A model generated the notes under the pieces. That model was given only the letters and a program-made list of their open reading frames with translations, searched no databases and had not been told where the DNA came from. A program made the translations under genes and the position numbers. Below, in pieces: positions 47,074-59,735 of a stretch of 64,000 bases of DNA (position 1 is the stretch's first letter; every line of letters begins with the position of its first letter). The DNA lies in NCBI GenBank assembly GCA_030686995.1, contig CM060684.1, positions 4,510,928-4,574,927 on the forward strand. Direction: 5' to 3'. Source of the stretch: Artemisia argyi. Lineage: Eukaryota; Streptophyta; Magnoliopsida; Asterales; Asteraceae.

Positions 47074-48601
47074 TCAAGTTTCATCTGTCTTGATGTTTGA
47101 TGGTCGAGTGAAACCTTTAGCTTCCAAACCAGAGAGAGCCTACAAAAAACATAACATCAAACAGAAGAACACGAAAGTTAAAATGATCCAATCCATGTAT
47201 GGCTTAATTGATATTAGAGAAAACTGAAGACAGAACTTGCAATCATAAAAACATAAAAAGATATTCAATCTCACAAATGAATTGTAACTTGTATGCAGCC
47301 AACTAAGGAAGCACGTAAAAGAGCATACACTTGTGTATGTGACAAGGATTACTATGCTAGTTCATACTTTCTTTAGCAATGTACGGAAGTAATGTAGTTG
47401 ACAAGTTGCTGTAAGAAAAAAAATGTTTATCGTATTAAAGCTGTAAATCTAACCTTTTGCTGAGTACACATCTTTGACTTCAATTATGTATACTCATAAA
47501 AAGTTTTTCGAATATTAGTCTATAAAATACTACAGTACTAAAGAGCGTGACAAATAATTTTCACAAAGATACACATATGCCAAAGTAAAAAGGAAGTTGC
47601 ACCTCTAAACAAAGATCCCTAATTTTAAGCTCCTTGACATGGCGAAGTTTAAGTATCAACCCTTTCAGCGTCTCTTCTTCTAATTCTTTACGTATCTCAG
47701 AATTATCCACAGGAAGCATATAATCTAACTCAGCCTTCACTAATGAAGATACATTTAGCAACACAAGCATCGGAAAAATAAAAAATTTAATATTTAAGGA
47801 AGAAATATAAGGAGCATTGATTTCAACATGTGTGAAATTTGAATCTTCTAAATGGAACAGGAATCCTCCAGTGTACCGCAAGTTCTTAACACTCTTTGAA
47901 CTAATATCAATCCGCCTAATACCATTAACAAAGATCAAGTCCAATGTTTCGAGCACAGGACTTCCGGATAATATATTCTGAATTAAATCTTCGTCTACTT
48001 TCCCACAACCTAGACACAAACTCTTAAGGTTTGTCCAACTAATGCCACCAGTTGGTTTCAGTATACATCCGCATAAACTCAAACGAGTAAAGTTAGAATT
48101 GATGAAACATATCTGGTCTAAGTTATGGGGAAATGCAAAACCATTAGAGCAAAACGTTAAATCAAAATCTTTCACATTAAGATTAACAGCGTAACGAATC
48201 CATTCATTCACTATCGATTCAAACTGGATATCGTACGCGGTTTGAAGTTTGAATTTTTTGAGGTTTAGTTGGCGACATTGAGTAAGGTTGTGGTTGACAA
48301 ACGAAAAGAAATCAGGGTCATGGGGAGGGGCAGGGTTAGGGTTAGGGTTAGCCTCAAGGTCAAGGTCACGGAGTAAATTGAAAATTTTATACTGATGGAA
48401 GGTGAGGATGGGAACAGAAGGCCAAAGATGTTGCCATCGTTTGGAGAGTACACCTGTTCTAATAGCCTCTTTTGTTGAGTCTAAACGAGACAGGATATCA
48501 AGTAGTAAGCCATCTTCTAAATCACTGATTCGATCTTCTTCTTCATCCATAGTTTGTTGTATTTTGATTTCATTTGGTTGATTTTTAACTTGTTCTTCCA
48601 T
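47074..48601 (-). CDS. F-box/LRR (FBD-type) protein, copy 3
   Basis: Exons 48601-47603 and 47139-47074, 354 aa, same structure as copies 1 and 2. F-box: RISDLEDGLLLDILSRLD. The Pro/Asn linker is longer (EANPNPNPAPPHDPD, from an extra GGGTTA unit). Leucine-rich segments differ from the other copies (SLCGCILKP, CLGCGKVDEDL, LIFVNGIRRI, FIFPMLVLLNV). No disabling change seen. The start is set after the probable 5'-UTR intron acceptor. Confidence 0.85.
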
Positions 48602-48659
48602 TAGGTTGTTTATCAGATTCTGTAAAAACACAGTATGCATGCAAAGTCAGTAAAAACGG

Positions 48660-49714
48660 CATTGGAAAGAGCAGTAACAACAACAGCATTTTCAACCATA
48701 CAACAGGGCGGGCAGTAAAAACAGGTTACAAGAGAAGTAAAAAGGGTACTAAAAACAACATTAAAAAGAAGTAAAATCAGCAGCATACAAAATGAGTAAA
48801 AGCACAAGTAAAATCCATACAAGAGCAAGCGAGCATCTAAGAAGCCAACAAAACAGCATACAAAATCAGTAGGCGAAACCCTAACATATGAAGTACAAGA
48901 TTGATAATAATAATAATAAAAAGCATTAATAAGAACTAAACCAAACACTTACAAGAATGAGATGAACAAATGTGACAACCGGAAGGGGATACAACTTTTA
49001 TTACAGTATATTTTATAAAATTAGTCCTTGTGTTTATATAATGGTGTTTCTTGAAGGTTAAGGCTATGTTTGAGGCAATGGGCCAGAGCTGGGCTAGGGC
49101 TGGAGCTGGGCTTAGTCTTATATTATAAGCCGAAAGTTGTAGTTTATATTTTTATAAGGTTATATGACGAATTAGTTGAAATTGAAGCTTCTAGTATAAA
49201 AGCATAAAAATACACCAAATTAAATTAAATACATATATATTTTTGGCTTTTGTATGATAATCTATTATATTTTTAACGGTATTTAAGTAATTTAACAAGA
49301 TATAAGCCTCTTTCAATGGGTTTGGGCTTATGGCCTATATAAGTCTTCATAAGCCCGTATGACAATCAAGACTTATTTTAAAAGTTTAAGCCCTTTAAAA
49401 GCCTCTCCTAAACACGGCCTATATATGTAGCTTAAGAGCTAATTTGTGTTTTGACTTATATTTCATAAGCTTGAATTTTCCGACTTTATTCTGAGACTTG
49501 TGGTCTTATATAAGTTTATTATAACATGATAAACTTATATAAGTCCAAAAGTCTTAAAATAAGCTGGAAAATTGGGGCTGATAAAATATAAGCCGAAATC
49601 AAATAAGCTCATAAGCCCACATATAAGCTTAAACAAACACCCCTAAGACCTTCATTTATGGTCTAAAGTGCAAACCCATATTGTGCCTTATAAGAGTGAG
49701 CTCCTTTTATTATT
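48660..49714. other. 5' flank of F-box copy 3
   Basis: Shared with the flanks of the other F-box copies; no gene. Ends in the left TTTATTATT duplication (49706-49714). Confidence 0.6.
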
Positions 49715-50806
49715 GGACTGAATTTATAGATACGCAACATACTTTCTCAAAAGTACCGAAATACGTAACCTACTAAAAATAGTCTTTATATCGCTAACCA
49801 ACTTTCAAACTTGGCTAAAGATACGTAATGTTGACCGGATTTTTACCTGGTTGACCGGTTTATAGGTAAACATTTTAAAAAATATACATTATTGGTCCCT
49901 GTGGTTTGCGTCTGTTTTCACCAGTCATCCTTTAACTTTAATTCAGTTATAAAAGTTACAATAATGGTCCTTGTCGTTTGGGTTGACCTTCACCTTTAGT
50001 CCCTTGACTTTATTTTCACTCTTTCGTCTGTTTTACACGTTTTGTTCTGTTTTTACACGTTTTTTTTCCGTTTTTTCACTTTTATAAAAAAAAAAAATCA
50101 AATAAAATTTTATAAAAAATATTTTCGAAAAAAAATATATTTTCTAAAATATTTTCGTAAAAAAAAATTAGAAAAAATATATTTTTTCGAAAATTTTTTA
50201 GAAAAATATATTTTTTTTCTAAAATTTTTTTAGAAAAAAAAAATTTAGAAAAAAATATAATATTTTCGAAAAAAAATATTTTAATAAAAAATATTTTTTT
50301 ACGAAAATTTTTTAGAAAAAATATTTTTTCTAAAATATTTTCGAAAACAAATATTTTTTCTAAAATATTTTTGAAAAACAATATATTTTAGAAAAAAAAT
50401 ATTTATTCGAAAACAAATGTATTCGATTTTTTTTTATAAAAATGGAAAAACGAAAGAAAACGTGTAAAAACGGACCAAAACGTGTAAACACAAGCGAAAA
50501 AGTGAAAATAAAGTTAAGGGACTAAAGGTGAAAGTCAACCCAAACGACAAGGACCATTATTGTAACTTTTATAACTGAATTAAAGTTAAAGGATGACTGG
50601 TGAAAACAGACGCAAACCATAGGGACCAATAATGTATATTTTTTAAAATGTTTACCTACAAACCGGTCAACCAGGTAAAAATCCGGTCAACATTACGTAT
50701 CTTTAGCCAAGCTTGAAAGTTTGTTAGCGATATAAGGACTATTTTTAGTAGGTTACGTATTTCGGTACTTTTGAGAAAGTATGTTGCGTATCTACAAACG
50801 TAGTCC
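49715..50806. mobile_element. MULE-type foldback element
   Basis: 1092 bp between perfect 9-bp duplications TTTATTATT (49706-49714, 50807-50815). Ends GGACT...AGTCC; the inverted arms run about 370 bp each (49715 to about 50090, about 50430-50806) with few mismatches. The core is an AT-rich series of AAAATATTTTCGAAAA-like near-palindromes. No transposase. Sister units (about 29850, 58330) lack it. The 9-bp duplication points to Mutator-like transposase. Confidence 0.92.
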
Positions 50807-50815
50807 TTTATTATT

Positions 50816-52048
50816 TATATATGGCTCAAGCTCGAGCTTAGAATCTTTTCCTTCCTTTCCTTATGGTTTTAGCTTGAGCTTGGCATGTCACATATTTTCA
50901 AGCCTAATCCCAGCTCGTTTTTATGATCAGCTAAAAAAGATGCAGCTCGATTCCAACTAGTTTAGTTAAGTCACTACATGAGGCCCAACACAAGGCTGAA
51001 ACTTCTATAAGCTTAGTTCATTTTTAGCTTTTCATTTAGTTGATTTCGGGCAACTCACGAGCCTTAACTCGTTTCCACACCACAAATGAAGTTAAAATAT
51101 CTCTGATCATATATATTAAATAGTCCTTGCGTATATACAAGACTTTCATTCTAGTATGATTTTGTTCGTTTTGTGGCATGTCACAAATGGTTTAGTGGAA
51201 GTTCAAGCGTTTACTAGAGGTTATGTGGTACTTTTGCCACATATCATTGTACCGATTATTTTTGTAATTATTAAATCTACATTTATTATAAGACATATCA
51301 TAATTTGCCAGAGAGTATATGATTATAGCTGTAATAAAAATCAAGATAGGATTTGAGAAGATAAATAGTTGAATCCATTTGTCATTTAAATCATGGTTAA
51401 AAGGATAAATTTGGAGGAAGACTTAGAATAGATAACAGTTTTAGTTTTTTAATTAAAGCTAGACGAATGCTCGCACATAACAATGATATATGATGACAAA
51501 TAATTATACTTGAGAGAATTTCTTAAATGAATGGTTTATAGGACTACTTCACGAATATGAACCTCGCACATAAAATTTTTCAAAATGAACTTTTAAATAT
51601 TATCTGTTAGATCCATTACTAGATTAGTTTCTGACCATACACGTGTATAAAAGGAGTGCTAAGCGAGTCGTGGGCGAGACATATCAATATACATATGATT
51701 CAGAATTACGGGCGAAGGATGGGCGAATTGTTGGGCGAACGGCGAGGGTTGGGCGAGGCCTAGGCAAGCTATGAAGCCAGGGGCGAATTGTTGGGTGAGT
51801 GATGGGCGAGCTAAGGTTATTTATGTTGCATGGGCGAATATATGAGCGAATACATATCATGGGCGAATATGAGGGCGATCATGTGAGAACAGCTCATTCT
51901 GGCTAAAAAAAATTACTCCACTTTAAGTAAATTACTATGCAAACCAATAGGCAACACAAATTACTAGATTTTACCAAAAATCAATCAATTACCTATGACA
52001 ATAAAATGCAAACCATGGAAAAGATGCATTTATCATTTATTAGGATCC
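50816..52048. other. Non-coding; includes GGGCGA cluster
   Basis: 50820-51350 continues the duplicated unit. 51350-52048 is private sequence: 51672-51878 holds ten exact GGGCGA hexamers, the rest is AT-rich. No gene. Confidence 0.6.
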
Positions 52049-54336
52049 TTTTTTTTTTTTTTTTTTTTGAACATGTATTTTATTAAAACACTAGCAAGAC
52101 GCTAGGAAACTACAAATTTACAAGATATGGATTTTTTAACCAATCAACCCAACTAAAAGAGGCCTTACAACGAGACAAAATCCAAGAAAAAGAATTTAAA
52201 ACTACATCATCGAAAATCTTCTCTTTAGTGCTAATCTCCTTGCCAAAAACACATCTATTCCGGAAAGACCAAATATACCACCAAGCTCCATAACAAACGC
52301 CTTCCAACACCTTTTTCAACTTAGCTGAAACTCTAATATTAATCAACCAACAAAGTCATTCCTCATAAGAAGACACCTCCATATAATCCACATTCCACCA
52401 TCTACAAATCTTACGAAGGATATCTCTAGCCACTTGACAAACAAAAAATATATGATGTGTCGACTCAACACCACAATCACACATTGGACAAGATACAGAC
52501 GCAATGTCCATACCTCTCCTAGAAATATTAAAACGAGAAGGCAAGGCATCTAATTTCACCTTCCAAGCAAGAACATTAATCTTAATAGGCACCTCCTTAA
52601 CCCAACGCGTTTGAGAAGACACCTCCGGGAGACGAATAAGATCAATCGACTTTCTAAGCGAGGCCACTGAGAATTCACCAGAACCTTCTAAGTCCCAAAA
52701 CCACCTGTCCTTCTTCTCGACAAGAATTATGTTTGATACCAAAGCATACAACTCGTCGTACTGCTCCCTCTCCAACCCTCCACGCGGAACCCTACGAAAC
52801 GAACTACAAAAGTCATCAGCAGCAAATTCATCAGCCACAGTAGTTCCTTTGTTCATTTCCAATGCAAACACCCTTGGAAATCTAAATTTAAACGCCATAT
52901 CTCCCAGCCATATATCCCCCCAAAACAAAGTGTTTGCGCCATCTCCCAACTTCCTTTTCATATGATCCAAGATATCCAACCCCTGCTCCTTTATTTTTGT
53001 CATCTCCACCACAATATCTCTCTATAACGATTTATGACCACCTCTAGCGCGCAGCCTAATATTACCATCCTCCCCATGTAACGCGATAATGACCCTAGCC
53101 CATAGCTAATTTTTTTGAGACATAAAACGCCACACCCATTTAAATAGAAGAGCTCTATTTAAAGCATATAGACTAGAGACTCCAAGGCCTCCTCTTTCTT
53201 TAGACGTAAGAACATTGTTCCAACTTATCCAACTCGGTTTCTTACTACCCAAAATCACACCATTGAAAAAACGACTTCTTAACGACTCCATCCCATTTAA
53301 CACCTTCAAAGGAGCCTTGAATAAGGACATATGATACAACGGCATTGACCCTAACACGGATTTGAGAAGGGTTAATCTACCACCTATAGAAAGAGTGTTA
53401 ATCTTCCATTTTGAAAGGGGCTTAACCATCTTCTCCATAGTCTCATCCCAATAATGAATCCTAGCCATGTTACCCCCTACCTTCGATCCAAGATATTCAA
53501 AAGGCACTTTAAGAATGCCACAACCAAATCTATTCGCCGCATTTTCCACTTTATCTTTATTCACCCCTATTCCCATTATCTTGCTCTTACTCAAATTTAT
53601 TCTAAACCCAGAAGCCCTTTCGAAACATTTCAAAGCAAATATAATAGTGTCCATATTCGAATTACTCCATTGTCCCATAAACACCGCATCATCCGCATAA
53701 AACATATGAGATAACGACAAGGAATGATTTAATATGATACCTTTAAACAATCTTGCGTCCACCACCTTTTGAAAGGAAACATTAAGACTTTCCATGATCA
53801 AGATAAATAGGAAATGAGAAAGAGGATCCCCTTGTTTAAGACCCTTGAAAATTTTAAATTCCTCCGTAGGACTTCCGTTCACAATAACCGACCCCCAAGA
53901 AGATTGAAGGCATTCGCGAATCCAACCACACCATTTCAACCCGAAGCCAAACTTTTTAAGGACGTCATCTAGATAATCCCACCGCACCGAATCATAAGCC
54001 TTCTCAAAATCTATCTTAAAAATAAACGAATGTTTACTTTTCTCCTTACACCATTGGAAAACTTCATTAAGGATAAACGGGCCATCTAAAATTTGTCTAT
54101 CCGACACAAACGCCGTTTGAACCTCACTCACAATGTCATCAAACACCGTCACCAAACGATTCGCCAATATCTTGGCTATAATTTTATATAAACTACCAAT
54201 GAGACTAATAGGTCTAAAATCTTTAACCATCTTCGCATCAATAACCTTCGGGATTAGAGCAATGAACGAAGAATTAACACCCTTAGGAATCGACCCATGA
54301 TGAAAAAAATATCTCACGGCTGCTGCATGTTTGTTC
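52049..54336 (-). mobile_element. LINE (non-LTR retrotransposon), 5'-truncated
   Basis: Read on the minus strand: reverse transcriptase from about 54330 (IPKGVNSSFIALIPKV, FKIDFEKAYDSVRWDYL, GLKQGDPLSHFLFILIMESL, catalytic MFYADDAVFMG, GFRINLSKSKIMGIG), then the zf-RVT region (WVKEVPIKINVLAWKVKLDA, CPMCDCGVESTHHIFFVC), stop at 52110, and a poly(A) tail (T-run 52049-52068). One frame runs through from 54377 to 52110 with three nonsense codons (just before 53106, near 53035, and TGA near 52355), no frameshift. Endonuclease and ORF1 are missing. The right junction shares CAATATTG with the duplicated block. No target duplication found. Confidence 0.9.
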
Positions 54337-55192
54337 CAATATTGACAAAACATCAATCTTACTTCACAGAATTGCATGTTTGTTCCACATTGTTGCTTTC
54401 CGTAGCACGTTGGGTTCTTTTAGAAGTGAAATGCTGCCACTGTATTCCTTCATTATATTCACTTATCATGTTACAGCCATCTGATCCACAAAATTACAAC
54501 ACAAGCAAGTAAAAAGGCACAATGAACACGTTGGAGATAGCCATACAACATTATCATAATCTTGAACCCTGGAGCAATAACAACTTACACGTTGGAGCGG
54601 TATTAATTAAAGCATGATTTCCAGGCAACATATCAGTTCAAGGCCTGGTTCAAAGCCAGACGTATAACCACTCATCTCACTAATCATCCCCTGATTCCCC
54701 TCTACCAAAACACGAATGCATGATCTGTGTTTGGTCAAGGTGATACGTACTAAGAATCATAGTCCATTTCGCTCATCAAAATGCCATATTTGGATGTTCT
54801 AAAAACTACAAGACATGCATAATGAACCAGCCTCATAGAAAAAATCAAAATGAACACATTCAAACAACCAATCAAACATGCTTCCAGTTTAGACTCGATA
54901 CATTTGAACAACTATAGCATAAATAAAAGACACATGGACGCGATATTTAGCACCAATATTTAATAAACTTACGAAACAAGAATTGTTTTAACATATTACC
55001 AACAATTACTGAATTAGTTTTTAGGATAAACCAACCAACCATGATCCAAAATGTGCTAATCAAAATCACTTGGGAGATACAAAGTTAAATGCATTAGGAA
55101 CGCACGAACAGTTTCTAGTCATCAAAGTGCCAACTGTAAATTAAACTCATCAACCAAAAGCACCATGAATAAGCAATCGTACGTCCCAAGTC

Positions 55193-56747
55193 TCAAGTTT
55201 CATCTGTCTTGATGTTTGATGGTCGAGTGAAACCTTTAGCTTCCAAACCAGAGAGAGTCTACAAAAAACATAACATGAAACTTAAAATGATCCAATGCAT
55301 GCATGTATGGCTTAATTGTTATTAGAGCAAACTAAAGACAGAACTTGCAATCATAAAAACATAAAAAGATATTCAATCTCACAAATGAATTGTAACTTGT
55401 ATGCAGCCAACTAAGGAAGCATGTAAAAAAGCATACACTTGTGTATGTGACAAGGATTACTATGCTAGTTCATACATTCTTTAGCAATGTTCGGAAGTAA
55501 TGTGATCCTAAGAAATCAGACTTAATGAAGTAGTTGACAAGTTGCTGTAAGAAAAAAATGTTTATCGTATTAAAGCTTTTGCTGAGTACACATCTTTGAC
55601 TTCAATTTTAAGAAAAAAATGTTTATCCTAAGAAATCAAACATAAAAAAAATTTCGAAGATTAGTCTATAAAATACTACTAAAGAGCGTGACAAATAATT
55701 TTCACAAAGATACACATATGCCCAAGTAAAAAGGAAGTTGCACCTGTAAACAAAGATGCCCAATTTTAAGCTCCTTGACATGGCGAAGTTTAAGTATCAA
55801 CCCTTTGAGCATCTCTTCTTCGAATTCTTTACGTATCTCAGAATTATACTCAGGAAGCACATAATCTAACTCAGCCTTCACTAATGAAGATACATTTAGC
55901 AACACAAGCTTCGACAAAATCAAACAATAAATACTTAGGGAAGAAATATAAGGAACATTGATTTCAACATGTGTGGAATTTGAATCTTGTTCATGTAACA
56001 TGAATCCTCCAGCGAACAAGTTCTTAACACTCTTTGAACTAATATCAATCCGCCTAACACCATAAACAAAGAGCAAGTTCAAATATTCTAGCACAGGACT
56101 TCCGGATAATATATTCTGAATTAAATCTTCGTCTACTTTCCCACAACATAGAGACAAACTCTTAAGGTTTTTCCAACTAATGCCACCAGTTGGTTTCAAT
56201 ATACATCCGCATAAACTCAAACGAGTAAAGTTTGAATTGATGAAACAAATCTGGTCTAAGTTATGGGTAGATGCAAAACCATTAGAGCGAAATCTTAAAT
56301 CAAATTCTTTCACATTAAGATTAACAGCGTAACGAATCCATTCATTCACTAGCGATTCATACTGGATACCGTACACGGTTTGAAGTTTGAATTTTTTGAG
56401 GCTTAGTTGGCGACATTGAGTAAGGGCATGGTTGACAAACGAAAAGAAATCAGGGTCAGGGTCAGGGTCAGGGTCAGGGTCAGGGTCAGGGTCAAGGTCA
56501 AGGTCAAGGTCAAGGTGTAAATCATTGTTAATTTTAGAATGATGGAAGGTGAGGATGGAACACAAGGCCAAAGATGTTGCCATCGTTTGGAGAGTACACC
56601 TGTTCTAATAGCCTCTTTTGTTGAGTCTAAACGAGACAGGATATCAAGTAGTAAGCCATCTTCTAAATCACTGATTCGATCTTCTTCATCATCCATAGTT
56701 TGTTGTATTTTGATTTCATTTGGTTTACTTTGAACTTGTACTTCCAT
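55193..56747 (-). pseudogene. F-box/LRR (FBD-type) gene copy 4, frameshifted
   Basis: F-box part (MEVQVQSKPN ... LSKRWQHLWP) is in one frame to about 56560, leucine-rich part (55744-56550) in another, exon 2 at 55258-55193. The cause is a 1-bp loss near 56556-56560 (GGAACACAAGG where the others have GGGAACAGAAGG). Translation from the F-box start runs into a repeat-coded Leu-Thr tract. Sister copies are intact, so this looks recent. A shorter downstream ORF (56583-55702) without F-box could exist. Confidence 0.85.
56453..56516. repeat. GGGTCA/AGGTCA hexanucleotide array in F-box copy 4
   Basis: Seven GGGTCA and three AGGTCA units plus a partial one; in the gene frame this codes alternating Asp-Pro/Asp-Leu. 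The other F-box copies have at most one or two units here. Confidence 0.95.
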
Positions 56748-57597
56748 TAGGTAGTTTATCAGCTTCAATATCGGATTCTGTAAAAACACAGTATGCATGC
56801 AAAGTCAGTAAAAACAGCATTTGAAAGAGCAGTAAAAAAACAACATTTTCAACCATACAAGAGCAGTAATAATAGAGGCAACGAAAACAGCATACAACAG
56901 GTCGGGCAGTAAAAAGAGCTTACAAGGGAAGTAAAAAATGGTACTAAAAACAAGATTAAAACAACTCAAAGTAGAAAACAAAGATGTCTCTTACAGAGAA
57001 AAATAACCCATACTTTCCTATTTCTAAACATGTAGTAATTGATTAGAAATATAATTTCCTTTATTATTACACAAGAAACTTGAATAAAAAGAAAGGAAAT
57101 AACTTTATTAAAATGAGTAAATGTAGCACTAAATAACAACATTTATGTTAAGCTTTATTCGCACCGGAAGGGATACACTTTTATTATTATTTCTAAAATT
57201 AGTCCTTGTGTTTATATAAGGGGTGTTTGTTTATGGTTAAGCTCTATGTTTGGCGCAATGGGGCGGGGCTGATGCTTATATTATAAGTGGAAAGCTGTAG
57301 TTTATATTTTTATAAAGCTGTTTGATGAATTAGTTGTAATGCTAATTATGGTAAAGGCATAAAAATACATCAAATTAAACATATTTCGGCTTTTGTGTGA
57401 TAATCTATTACATTCTGAAAGATATTTAAGTAATTTAACTACATTTATGTTAAGCTTTATTTGCACCGGAAGGGATACACTTTTATTATTATTTTTAAAA
57501 TTAGTCCTTGTGTTTACATAAAGGGTGTTTGTTTAAGGTTAAGCGTATGTTTGCGCGGGGCTGATGCTTATATTATAAGTGGAAAGTTGTAGTTTAT

Positions 57598-57820
57598 GGC
57601 TATATTTGACGCAGAGCTTTTTGGGGTGATGAGCGGTGAGCAATGAGCTTTTTGATTTTTAGTGTTCATTTTTCAAAAAAGCGGACAGCTTTGCTATTTT
57701 TTAAGAAAGCTCATTTTACCAATGATTCTTTAAGAAGCTATGAGCGGTGAGCAGTGAGTTGTGGCTACAGCTTACAGCTCACTACTACTACTCACATCTA
57801 CTAATTTGCCAAACATACCC
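57598..57820. mobile_element. Harbinger/Tourist-like MITE, second copy
   Basis: Same element as 33562-33792, ends GGCTATATTTG and CCAAACATACCC, flanked by TAT. It was present before the unit duplicated. Confidence 0.7.
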
Positions 57821-59493
57821 TATATTTTTATAAATCTGTTTGACGAATTAGTTGTAATGCTAATTAACGTAAAGGCATAAAAATACATCAAATTAAATGC
57901 TTTTCGTCTTTTGTATGCTCATATGCCTCTTTCAATGGCTTGGGCTTATGGAGGCTTATAGCTTATATAAGCCCGTGTGACAAAGAAGGCATATTTTAGT
58001 AAGCCGACGAATTTTAAAAGTTTAAGTCCCCTAAAAGCCTCTCCTAATTACAACCTATATATGTAGCTTAAGAGCTTATTTGTGTTTTGACTTATATTAG
58101 CTCTGATTGTTTGATTTTATTTTGAGATGTGTGGTCTTATATAAGTTTATTATAACATGATAAACTTATATAAGTTCAAAAGTCTTAAAATAAACTGGAA
58201 AATCAGGGCTGATGAAATATAAGCCAAAATTAAATAAGCTAATACGCCCACATATAAGCTTAAACAAACAACCTTAAGACCCTCATTCGTGGTCTAATGT
58301 GCAAACCCATCTCGTGCCTTATAAGAGTGAGCTCATTCTATTGTTTATATAGCTCATGCTCATCTTTTCCTTCCTTTCCTTATGCTTTTAGCTTGAGCTC
58401 GGCATGTTACATATTTTCAAGACCCACATATAAGCTTAAACAAACAACCTTAAGACCCTCATTCGTGGTCTAATGTGCAAACCCATCTTGTGCCTTATAA
58501 GAGTGAGCTCATTCTATTGTTTATATAGCTCATGCTCGACCTTAGAATCTTTTCCCTCCTTTCCTTACGCTTTTAGCTTGAGCTCGGCATGTTACATATT
58601 TTCAAGCTTGATCTCGGCTCATTTTTATGATTGGCTAAAAAAGATGCAGCTCAATTCCAGCTTGTTAAGTTATGTACTCTGAACGAGGCCGAAACAAGGC
58701 TCAAACTTCTATAAGCTCAGCTCATTTTTAGCTTTTCATCAAGTTGATTCCGGGTAACTCACGAGCCTTAACCGGTTTCCACCCCACAAATGAAGTTAAG
58801 ATATCTTTGATCACATATATTAAATAGTCTTTATGTATATATAAGACTTTCATTCTAAATTGATTTAATTCATTTAGTGGCATGTCACAAACGGTTTAGT
58901 GGAAGTTCAAGCGTTTGCTAGAGGTTATGTGGTACTTTTCCCACATATCATTATACTGATTATTTTTGTAATTATTAAATCTACATTTATTAATTACTTT
59001 CATTTCATTTCATTTCAATATTAATTAATTAAATAATAATAATTTGGTTGTGTTGAATTATATATAAGGTGTTGGAAAATGCTGCTAAGAATGGTTAATT
59101 AATTGAAAATGTATCATACAAAATAATGAAATACTAATCTTTCTTGTTTAGATCTTAACTGGCCTGCTTGTGTGAACTGTGAATTCTACTAATACATCAC
59201 AAAAATAAAATACAGTTCTTCCGTTAGTCAGTTTGTAACAGATTTTTGCCAGGAACTGTCTTATCTATAATTTTTATGCTTTTAAGTCAGCTTATTAACA
59301 AGTATATATGAAATTGATATACAGTAATTGTTATGACAACATCAATCTTAGTTCACAGAATTTCGTGTTTGTTCCACATTGTTGCTTTCCGTAGCACATT
59401 GGGTTGTTTTAGAAGTGAAATGATGCCGGTATTCCTTCATTCACTTACCATATTACAACCTTCTGATCCACAAACTTACAACACAAGCAAGTC

Positions 59494-59735
59494 TTAGATA
59501 TTTAGGTTCTTTAAAATGAATTGAATTTCATTAAAGCAGGTAATTTCCTCCATTTTTGTCTTGTACAATCCATTTGACTCCACAATTTTATCCCAAACTT
59601 CTCCCTTGTCCTTCAAAAAAACCGCAAAATCAAACTTTCGGTGCTCATCAAATGGCACAAACTCAACATCAAACACATCACAGAGAAGTTTCCATAACAT
59701 TTTCCATGCACACACGTCACCATTTATGCAGTACT
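59494..59735 (-). pseudogene. Progesterone 5-beta-reductase/iridoid-synthase-like gene fragment, copy 2
   Basis: CINGDVCAWKMLWKLLCDVF, EFVPFDEHRKFDFAVF, GEVWDKIVESNGLYKTKMEE, ending after ILKNLNI exactly as at 34754. Catalytic fold absent. Its 5' side is cut by the CACTA-like MITE at 59736. Confidence 0.8.

Larger units (their letters stand above)
45690..51350. repeat. Duplicated unit with F-box copy 3
   Basis: Same order as the unit at 30080-34752: block, F-box gene, flank rich in AGCTTATATAAGCC-type sequence, and the GCTAGAGGTTATGTGG segment (51205-51290). Carries the MULE-type insertion at 49715-50806. Confidence 0.85.
54337..59493. repeat. Duplicated unit with F-box copy 4
   Basis: Homologous to 30080-34752 and 45690-51350; left end cut by the LINE. 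Contains internal tandem duplications (57140-57430 with 57440-57870; 58250-58364 with 58421-58537). Confidence 0.85.

Noticed and set aside
48334..48353. (GGGTTA)3 in F-box copy 3, telomere-like
   Set aside because: It lies in the coding exon and codes the Asn-Pro linker; the plant telomere repeat is TTTAGGG and the other copies vary in unit number as coding repeats.
50082..50381. 99-codon Lys/Phe/Ile-rich ORF
   Set aside because: Product of the A/T-run core of the foldback element, not a gene.
49715..50806. CRISPR-like or satellite array
   Set aside because: The symmetry is one large inverted repeat with 9-bp target duplication, not spaced direct repeats, and the sequence is from a plant nucleus.
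53106..54377. ORF start at 54377 as the real LINE protein start
   Set aside because: The first residues fall in the duplicated block right of the LINE junction; the LINE is 5'-truncated.
56403..56560. Leu-Thr repeat protein end in F-box copy 4
   Set aside because: Arises from the frameshift reading the GGGTCA array in the wrong frame.
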